A stretch of 64,000 nucleotides of DNA. Origin: Vulcanisaeta sp. JCM 14467. Lineage in GTDB: Archaea; Thermoproteota; Thermoprotei; Thermoproteales; Thermocladiaceae. The DNA lies in NCBI RefSeq assembly GCF_001316245.1, contig NZ_BBDM01000009.1, forward strand, positions 46,311 through 110,310. Reading direction: 5' to 3'. Under the pieces are notes generated by a model. That model searched no databases. It saw only the letters and a list, made by a program, of their open reading frames with translations, and was not told where the DNA came from. The translations under genes were made by a program, and so were the position numbers. Below are positions 58,050 through 64,000 of this stretch, one piece after another. Numbering within the stretch: position 1 is the stretch's first letter; the number at the start of each line of letters is the position of its first letter.

Positions 58050-59468
58050 ATGGCATACGCACTCGGTATCCCCAGGGGATTTAAGTACGTCAGGGCGTCC
58101 ACAATTGATGAGGCCTTGAAATTACTCAATGAGTATGGCGGTGATGCTAAGGTGCTTGCTGGCGGCATGAGCCTAATGCCAATGCTCAAGCTTAGGATGA
58201 CTGAGGTTAAGTACCTAGTCGACATATTGGGCATTAATGATCTTAGGTATGTCAGGGTTGACGGTAATTACCTGAGGATTGGCGCATTGGTTACGCATAA
58301 TGACGTCGCGATGAACAGGCTCATTAATGACCACGCGAAGATACTGAGTGAATCAGCGTGGCACATAGCCGATATCCAGGTTAGGAACTTAGGCACAATA
58401 GGCGGTAGCATAGCGCATGCGGACCCAGCTGCTAATTACTACCCGGTCCTCATAGCCCTGGATGCCGAGGTCGTGATTAAGGGCGCTGATACGGAAAGGG
58501 CGGTCAAGGTCTCAGACCTATATAAAGGGCCGTACTTCACTGACCTAAGGCCTAGCGAGATAATTACGGAGGTTAGAATACCGCTTAATGGCTTCAGGGG
58601 CGTTTATGAATTCTTCAGAAGGGGTGGCGCTGCATTCCCAAGCGTTATTGTTGCGGTCACTTATCAGGAGAGGGATGGCGTTATCGTGGACTCCAGGATA
58701 GTGATTGGTGCTGTTTATCCCGAGCCCGTTCTAGTGAGCGGTCATTTGAATGGACTTGGAGTTAAGGAGGTTGGTGTTAAGGCGAGCGATATTGTTAATT
58801 CCATATTCTCATCAATAGACACTAAGCCGCTTGAGGACACCCACGCACCTGGTGATTATAAGGTTAGGGTTGCCAGGAACCTACTGACTAAGGCATTAAC
58901 GGAGATAGCCAGTGGCTCAATACAATATATTAAGGCAACTACTAAAGATGAATTAATTAAGTGGGAGTTCAGGGATGGCGTTGAGTACGTGGGTGATCTA
59001 GTCAGGGTTAGGGTTAATGTTAATGGGCAGTGGATTGAGGACCTTGTGGAGCCTAGGCTATTACTTCTCGACTTCTTAAGGAGGCATGGCTTTAGGGAGG
59101 TTAGGCGTGGCTGTGATGAGGGTAAGTGCGGTGCGTGTACGGTCCTCGTCGATGGTAGGGCTGTGAAGTCCTGCATGGTGCCCGTGGTCAGGGTCTCCGG
59201 GCACTCAGTCACTACGGTAAGGGGCTTGAGTAAGGGCATGGAGCTTCACCCAATACAGAGGGCATTCCTTGAGGAGTATGCAATGCAGTGTGGTTATTGC
59301 ACTCACGGCTTCATGATGGTTACTCATGACTACCTCACAAACATAGACCCAACGGCTAATGACGAGATACTGAAGCTAAGTATTAAGAATATTTGTCGCT
59401 GCACGGGCTACATGAACATAATCAAGGCAATCAAGAGGGCTGCTAAGTACATGAGTGGATCAGCCTAG
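58050..59468 (+). CDS. fused FAD and 2Fe-2S subunit of the molybdenum hydroxylase
   Basis: About 472 residues in one unbroken frame. Residues 1-290 are the medium FAD subunit: AGGMSLMPMLKLRM, LGTIGGSIAHADPAANYYPV. After a linker the rest is the small subunit: the plant-type 2Fe-2S motif CDEGKCGACTVLVDGRAVKSC is followed by the second cluster CGYCTHGFMM and NICRCTGYMNIIKAIKRA. CoxM and CoxS are usually separate proteins; here they are joined in the order M-S. GAGGTGATGGGCATG before ATG 58050 is a ribosome binding site identical to that of sat. Together with the large subunit it makes a complete enzyme. Confidence 0.9.
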   Translation: MAYALGIPRGFKYVRASTIDEALKLLNEYGGDAKVLAGGMSLMPMLKLRMTEVKYLVDILGINDLRYVRVDGNYLRIGALVTHNDVAMNRLINDHAKILSESAWHIADIQVRNLGTIGGSIAHADPAANYYPVLIALDAEVVIKGADTERAVKVSDLYKGPYFTDLRPSEIITEVRIPLNGFRGVYEFFRRGGAAFPSVIVAVTYQERDGVIVDSRIVIGAVYPEPVLVSGHLNGLGVKEVGVKASDIVNSIFSSIDTKPLEDTHAPGDYKVRVARNLLTKALTEIASGSIQYIKATTKDELIKWEFRDGVEYVGDLVRVRVNVNGQWIEDLVEPRLLLLDFLRRHGFREVRRGCDEGKCGACTVLVDGRAVKSCMVPVVRVSGHSVTTVRGLSKGMELHPIQRAFLEEYAMQCGYCTHGFMMVTHDYLTNIDPTANDEILKLSIKNICRCTGYMNIIKAIKRAAKYMSGSA

Positions 59469-59581
59469 GTTTACTTCTTTCTATCTCTTTTAATATCAAA
59501 ATAATAACGCAATCAAATGGTATTACGGTAATGGCAATAATCCCAAAATATTAAATACCTCGCCATAAACCTCTTTTAATA

Positions 59582-60313
59582 ATGAGTTCTGCTGTGAATT
59601 CAACAGCAGCGCAGACCGAGGTATTTGGCTTCATACCACAGGGTGTGTTTTACACGGTACTCACTGCCGTGGTAATAATCGTCGTGGGTTACGTGGTTGG
59701 TAGGCTCGTGGAGATACTAATCAAGAAAATATCATACACCACCGGGCTCGACGCCTTCTTCAGAAAGACCTCCGTAGGCCGCGCACTACTTAGGAGCGGT
59801 TATACGGCTGGTGACTTCCTGGGCCTATTCGTTAAGTGGGTTATTTACATAGCGGCTATTTTCTACGCACTCCTTGAATTATCCTACGCAAGCCCAAACC
59901 TGGCATTCCTATATGACACGTCCAAGAGCGTATTGACATACCTGCCATACCTCGTCTCCGGCGTTATTATCCTAATCATTGGTTTAATAATGGTTGATTG
60001 GATAAGTGATTACTTCAAGCGTAGTTACCCAACTAATGATCAATATGCACAGACATTACTTAACTTCGTTGGTGATGCCTTCAGGTTTATCCTTTACTAC
60101 ATGGTCATAACAATAGCCCTGAGTGTCATGAAGGTTAACGTGACAATACTCTACATATTCGCCCAGGGACTCGCGTGGGCGGTTGCCATTGGGCTTGGCG
60201 TGGCGATAGGCCTTGTGCTCGCCGTACCATTGAGGGAACCATTGAGGAGGTTCCTCGAGCGTGAGTGGCCACAGACAGGTAGGAGTGAAAGGAGGGGTGA
60301 TGGGGGTGGCTAA
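59582..60313 (+). CDS. polytopic membrane protein with TM-helix repeats (MscS-like)
   Basis: About 243 residues with four to five helices. The first two (VFYTVLTAVVIIVVGYVVGR) lead to a loop IKKISYTTGLDAFFRKTSVG, and LPYLVSGVIILIIGLIMVDW matches the conserved-TM-helix repeat domain (PF05552) found beside MscS channels. The C-terminal basic stretch (LRRFLEREWPQTGRSERRG) lies inside the cell. It may be a channel or scaffold. Its stop overlaps the start of the glycosyltransferase gene. Confidence 0.78.
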   Translation: MSSAVNSTAAQTEVFGFIPQGVFYTVLTAVVIIVVGYVVGRLVEILIKKISYTTGLDAFFRKTSVGRALLRSGYTAGDFLGLFVKWVIYIAAIFYALLELSYASPNLAFLYDTSKSVLTYLPYLVSGVIILIIGLIMVDWISDYFKRSYPTNDQYAQTLLNFVGDAFRFILYYMVITIALSVMKVNVTILYIFAQGLAWAVAIGLGVAIGLVLAVPLREPLRRFLEREWPQTGRSERRGDGGG

Positions 60314-61559
60314 GTCCGTCATTGGCGTTATAATGTATCAGACGAGCAATAGTAAAGGGCAGGAATTGGTTGCCCAGAGGATGGTTAAGTGGTTCCTTAG
60401 GCTTGGTTATGAGGCTTACCTAATAACGAGCATTTACCATGACGGTAATGAGGTCATTAGGAGAAGGACCGTGGAGACATCACTGGAGGGCTACATATTT
60501 CAGGAGAAGGACCCAGCCATTGGACTGCCCACGATTAGGGTTGATAGTTACATGGCCAAGTGGCCCCCGAGGAGGATCATGTTCAAGAACTTCGTCGATG
60601 TGCTCAGGAGGATCAGTGAGAACTTCAGTGTCAACGCATTGATAACGCACTCCACACTTTGGAATGGACCTGAGGACACGGCTAAGTACGTGATGTGGAG
60701 GAGGATGCTAACAACATTCGGTCTCGAGGGCGGCAACGTATTCTTCGGCCATATGAGCCACTACCAACCGCCTGACCCAACTAGGTATGACGTTGTCGAG
60801 AGGACCTATAGGCTTGCCTGGAACCACATGGCCTTCCCGGAGATCTTTAAGGCAGCAAACCTAGTCCTATGCGTGACGCCACTCGAGGGTGAGGAGATGA
60901 TCAGGATGGGTGCCAGGCCTGAGCAGATATACGTGTTCCCAGGCGGTATTGACGATGATGAGGTCGCCGACTTAAGCGCCGTTGACTCGAGCGACTTCAG
61001 GGTTAAGTACAGGATACCGGATGACGTCAAGATTGTGGCTTACCTAGGCACAGTTGAGGAGAGAAAGAATCCACTGGCCGTTGTTAGGGTGGCTAAGATA
61101 CTTAGGCATAGGCGTGACGTGCACTTCGTGATCGCAGGTAAGCCAGGTGATCAATGGGATGAGGTCGTTAGGGAGAGTAGGGACTTGAAGAACGTCACCC
61201 TGACTGGGGAGTTGAGTGTTGAGGATAAGAAGAAGTTAATCAAGGAGGCCTACGTGAACATAATAATGAGTAAGATGGAGGCCCTTGGACTAACCCAGCT
61301 GGAGTTTATGTATGGTGGTGTCCCGGTAATTACGTCAGCGGTCTACGGGCAGAAGTGGGTTGTTAGGGATGGGGTTGATGGTATTCATGTTAATGGGCCA
61401 GACGACATCGAGGGTGCGGCCAAGGCCGTGGAGAGACTCCTGGATCATCCTGAGGAGAGGGATAGGATGGGTAGGAATGCCAGGGAGAGAGCATCGCAGT
61501 TGCTGATGAGTAAGCTCGTTAAGGAGCTTGCGGTTAAGATCGAGGAGTACCTACGTTAG
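60300..61559 (+). CDS. GT4-type glycosyltransferase
   Basis: About 419 residues, GT-B fold. The N-terminal domain reads VIGVIMYQTSNSKGQELVAQ, then LGYEAYLITSIYHDG; the C-terminal domain has VAYLGTVEERKNPLAVVRVA, IAGKPGDQWDEVVRES, and the retaining E-x7-E-like loop SKMEALGLTQLEFMYGGVPV. Such enzymes add sugars to lipids, proteins or polysaccharides; the acceptor is unknown. It overlaps the membrane protein gene by 14 bases. ATG 60300 is chosen because it starts directly at the first strand. Confidence 0.85.
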   Translation: MGVAKSVIGVIMYQTSNSKGQELVAQRMVKWFLRLGYEAYLITSIYHDGNEVIRRRTVETSLEGYIFQEKDPAIGLPTIRVDSYMAKWPPRRIMFKNFVDVLRRISENFSVNALITHSTLWNGPEDTAKYVMWRRMLTTFGLEGGNVFFGHMSHYQPPDPTRYDVVERTYRLAWNHMAFPEIFKAANLVLCVTPLEGEEMIRMGARPEQIYVFPGGIDDDEVADLSAVDSSDFRVKYRIPDDVKIVAYLGTVEERKNPLAVVRVAKILRHRRDVHFVIAGKPGDQWDEVVRESRDLKNVTLTGELSVEDKKKLIKEAYVNIIMSKMEALGLTQLEFMYGGVPVITSAVYGQKWVVRDGVDGIHVNGPDDIEGAAKAVERLLDHPEERDRMGRNARERASQLLMSKLVKELAVKIEEYLR

Positions 61560-61953
61560 GGATCCGTTAACATGCTATTGAATTGTTCAACTATTGAGTA
61601 GACGACCCAAGCCATCTCTACGGACCACAGGAAGTAGATGAGGGGCGTGATATTCACGGTAACCCCATAGGCACTGATAGTACTTGGTACAGAGAGGAAT
61701 ATGGCCGTTATCAACGTAGCCTCACCAAGAATCACAGGGTATGCAAGTACGTGACCCGCCAATAAACCACGTAGGAAGCCAGTACGGCGAAGGCGATTAT
61801 CAACGTGATGTACTCGCCCAGGGCCACAAACCTAAAGGGTAGGTGAGCCATGAATGAGCTAAGTAATGAGTATAGTACCAGCATTAGTATTAGGAGTAGT
61901 ACATCACCCACGGCATTAATGGCGCCACTTATTAATCTGTCCCTGATCCTCAT
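61556..61953 (-). CDS. small polytopic membrane protein, frameshifted
   Basis: About 132 residues, four hydrophobic helices (DVLLLILMLVLYSLLSSFMA and YITLIIAFAVLASYVVYW, then VILGEATLITAIFLSVPSTI and PLIYFLWSVEMAWVVYSIVE). The frame breaks near 61740. It overlaps the previous gene on the other strand by 4 bases, tail to tail, and follows the exported protein at 61950 by a 4-base overlap. No family is recognised. Confidence 0.6.
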
Positions 61954-62294
61954 GATGGGGTCACCGTACTCGTAACATTGGCAATGCCAGGTATCGATAC
62001 AGTGATACTTATTGGCGAGCCCAATGATGTTATTGGCATGGTTAAGTTGCCGAACCCGTAAGGCTCGACGTAAATGCTCCTTGACATGGTACCCTGACTA
62101 ATCGTTATTATAATAGGCAATGGCAGTGGATTATGAATAGCAAAGACTAGGTAATAATTACTGTCAACCTGGCGAATACTCGCACTAACGTACCTGGATA
62201 AATTACCCACCTTTAATGCGGAGATCCCAATCACAATGAGTGTGATCACGAGCGCCAGTAGGGACAAACCAATGGCTACCCTCACAATAATCAA
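61950..62294 (-). CDS. membrane-anchored small exported protein
   Basis: About 114 residues. An N-terminal helix (VAIGLSLLALVITLIVIGIS) precedes a beta-rich outer domain (YYLVFAIHNPLPLPIIITIS) typical of small archaeal surface proteins, resembling LEA14/Ig-like folds. Its stop overlaps the start of the small polytopic protein, so both are made together. Function unknown. Confidence 0.58.
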   Translation of the reverse strand: MIIVRVAIGLSLLALVITLIVIGISALKVGNLSRYVSASIRQVDSNYYLVFAIHNPLPLPIIITISQGTMSRSIYVEPYGFGNLTMPITSLGSPISITVSIPGIANVTSTVTPS

Positions 62295-62384
62295 TTCAAC
62301 CCATGGGTAAATAAGTATTAACGTCCCGCGTCATGAATCACACTAGGATTTATATACTCTCTGGCGTGACTAGGGATGTGAAGT

Positions 62385-62642
62385 ATGGGTAAGATAAGGG
62401 TGAGTATTTACATAGATGAGGATTTATGGAGAGAGTTCAGGAGGTATGCTGCCGAGAAAGGGTTAAGCGCCAGTGAATTACTGGAGGAATTGATTAGGGA
62501 GGAATTAATGACTGGACTTAATTCATCAATACCCGAAGGAGAGGATTATCCAGAACCTAATTTCGACCCAATCAAACCCAGAGAGCCTGTAAGTGACTTC
62601 GTAAGGGAAATGAGAGATGAAAGAGACAGTAATTTACTTTGA
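62385..62642 (+). CDS. ribbon-helix-helix (CopG-like) DNA-binding protein
   Basis: About 85 residues. The N-terminus KIRVSIYIDEDLWREFRRYA followed by AEKGLSASELLEELIREE is a typical RHH strand-helix-helix. The acidic, Pro-rich tail (EGEDYPEPNFDPIKPREPVS) resembles antitoxin C-termini that bind toxins, but no toxin gene follows. A TATA-like TTTATATACT precedes it at about 62350, about 30 bases before the start. Confidence 0.75.
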   Translation: MGKIRVSIYIDEDLWREFRRYAAEKGLSASELLEELIREELMTGLNSSIPEGEDYPEPNFDPIKPREPVSDFVREMRDERDSNLL

Positions 62643-62741
62643 ATAATTCTCATTGTAAATTTCGGTATTAAGAGTAATCACGACCGACAAAGGGGTTATG
62701 TAAGGTATTAATTGATTAAAGATTGTTAATTAATGCCTATG

Positions 62742-62984
62742 TCATAGTGCCTGCAATCCTCTCGTCACTAATATGGCCCCTACCCAGGCAATCACGGCCA
62801 GGAAAGCGACTTTATACGTGACTATAGCTAGGACGTAGAGCACGCTCTCCAATGAGGGTGGTTGTGGTATTGATATGCTCGTGAGTAGTTCCATATATGC
62901 AAGTGCGGAGGCCGCGAGTAGTAGGGCGATGCCAATACCGATGAGTACTAGTCCAACCCTGCGCTTGGTTGGGTTTGATGACAT
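62742..62984 (-). CDS. small two-helix membrane protein
   Basis: About 80 residues with two helices (LVLIGIGIALLLAASALAYM and YKVAFLAVIAWVGAILVTRG). ATG 62984 (MSSNPTKRRVG) is preferred over the Met seven codons earlier, as positive charges then precede the first helix. No family is recognised. It lies 38 bases after the archease gene on the same strand. Confidence 0.55.
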   Translation of the reverse strand: MSSNPTKRRVGLVLIGIGIALLLAASALAYMELLTSISIPQPPSLESVLYVLAIVTYKVAFLAVIAWVGAILVTRGLQAL

Positions 62985-63022
62985 ACAGTAGTTGGTATTG
63001 CACAATACTTTTAATGCATTAA

Positions 63023-63469
63023 CTAGATATCGACCACGAACCTAAGCCTCCAGTAATTATTGACCTTCCCAATCTCCATCATGTTGTAGGTCATTGCCTT
63101 AACAATCAAACCCCTATAACCATGCTTATTAACGTCAAAGTGCTCACCACCAACCACAGCCCTAGCCCTATACGGGCCATTACCCTCAATCCTCACATCC
63201 CTGAAGTAATCGCCGTAGGCGAACTTCCTACCATCAAATAGGTAAATAAACTCATCAATCCAATTAAAGAGCAATTGCTCCAGGTCCTCACCCTCGACAT
63301 TAACCTCAACGAATTCCCTGGCCTCAACCCTATCGGTGTAGTACGTTAGGTTAGCCACACCCAACGCCGCGTTTGTGAAGGCCTCCTCAAGCGTGCAGCC
63401 ATAGGCTATCACGGCGATGTCTGCCGTGTGCTCCCCATACTCGTACCTGGCGGGTAATTGGCACTGCAT
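63023..63469 (-). CDS. archease
   Basis: About 148 residues. The archease pattern is clear: [54 protein letters not shown] and the C-terminal [20 protein letters not shown]. Archease supports the RtcB tRNA ligase by aiding guanylylation, so it is relevant to the intron-containing tRNA-Met at 21485. RtcB itself is not visible nearby. Confidence 0.92.
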   Translation of the reverse strand: MQCQLPARYEYGEHTADIAVIAYGCTLEEAFTNAALGVANLTYYTDRVEAREFVEVNVEGEDLEQLLFNWIDEFIYLFDGRKFAYGDYFRDVRIEGNGPYRARAVVGGEHFDVNKHGYRGLIVKAMTYNMMEIGKVNNYWRLRFVVDI

Positions 63470-63594
63470 TGATTTTGCCCTAGCTAAGGCCCCTTTAACA
63501 ACCTTACGTGTTACTAACGCATGAGAGTAATTTTAATGCAGATAATGAATGAAATACTGCGTATCAATGGGTTTGTGTCATTAATATATTAGTT

Positions 63595-64000
63595 ATGTTA
63601 ATCCGCTGGATAAGGAGCAACTGGTTGAGGTTGGTGTTGTTGACTTGAGGAAGAGGTTCCTCGAGGTTGTTAGGCAGGCCATGGCGGAGAATGCCCTGAC
63701 GAGGATTGCTTGGTCAGCCTATGAACTAGCCCACGACTTAATAAAGGCAGGCAGGAGGAAAGTAGCCATACTAGCCGACGACGTATTCCAAGTCATCGGA
63801 ATCAGGGAGTCAGCAATGTACGTGAAGGCGTTATTAAACCTAATCGAATACCCGCCAGCCGAGTATGAGAGGGTCATAACCGTGGCCGCAACAAGCGAGG
63901 GACTTTCAAGGAGGGAAATTGGCCGCCACAGGTGGGCCGACCTAGACGCCATGTGGAACATAACGAAGGAAGGCTTTAGGCAACTCTACGAGCAATTGCC
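63595..64000 (+). CDS. unrecognised protein, right edge (partial, start damaged)
   Basis: An open frame from about 63597 runs off the window: VNPLDKEQLVEVGVVDLRKR and then helical sequence (IAWSAYELAHDLIKAGRRKV, MAENALTRI, RREIGRHRWADLDAMWNI). No start codon lies in this frame; ATG 63595 lies two bases before it, so ATGGTTAAT with one G missing is likely. Codon use is like that of neighbouring genes. No known domain is seen in the 134 residues available. Confidence 0.55.

Noticed and set aside
55693..59468. Aerobic CO dehydrogenase (coxLMS)
   Set aside because: The active-site loop AYRCSF is absent; the equivalent place reads NRAYGGPP.
61556..61762. Independent small membrane gene
   Set aside because: It continues the helices of the frame at 61732-61953 after one shift and has no own ribosome binding or promoter signal.

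Overview
The window looks like chromosome of a hyperthermophilic crenarchaeon of the Thermoproteales, most like Vulcanisaeta or Caldivirga. That placement is an inference from gene content: archaeal-type ATP sulfurylase and APS reductase, ribosomal protein S24e beside Spt4, Tsr3, archease, A-type ATPase proteolipid, a P3A proton ATPase, a PaREP1-like gene remnant, a tRNA-Met with an intron inside the anticodon stem, and mostly leaderless promoters with TATA boxes about 25-35 bases before the start codon.

Layout. 1-17 kb is a sulfur-energy region. A membrane subunit, aprB, aprA and sat form one tight operon, followed by two unrecognised small genes. Paralogous Cys-rich winged-helix regulators stand on both sides of it. 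Next come a uroporphyrinogen methyltransferase and a CbiA-type amidase (likely siroheme supply for sulfite reductase), another regulator, two paralogous unknown proteins, a P3A H+-ATPase and two tandem TauE/SafE sulfite-exporter-like permeases. A decayed PaREP1-like gene closes the region. 17-21.6 kb holds a secreted protein, tRNA-Ser, atpK, an M20 peptidase, a KaiC-like ATPase and an intron-containing tRNA-Met. 21.9-32 kb is a surface region: two large polytopic membrane proteins divergent from two pilin-like genes, a sequon-rich anchored protein, a HEPN/MNT pair, an AIM24-like protein and a possible thermopsin-like protein. 32-36 kb holds small coiled-coil and membrane proteins plus a TenA-like protein. 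36-41 kb is a MacB-like ABC system with a divergent promoter. 41-55 kb holds an ATPase, AbrB, CoaBC, an MFS transporter, an electron-transfer flavoprotein cluster (fixABCX), two radical-SAM enzymes preceded by a candidate structured RNA, rps24e, spt4, nth and tsr3. 55.7-59.5 kb encodes a molybdenum hydroxylase with fused FAD and 2Fe-2S subunits. The end holds a membrane channel-like protein, a GT4 glycosyltransferase, small membrane proteins, an RHH protein, archease and a gene running off the edge.

Sequence quality matters when reading this window. More than twenty well-conserved genes are split by frameshifts, mostly consistent with one missing base, and the tRNA-Met acceptor stem also lacks one base. 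I treat these as sequencing or assembly errors and give each gene its full repaired span. The PaREP1-like remnant differs: it has several in-frame stop codons and is a real pseudogene.
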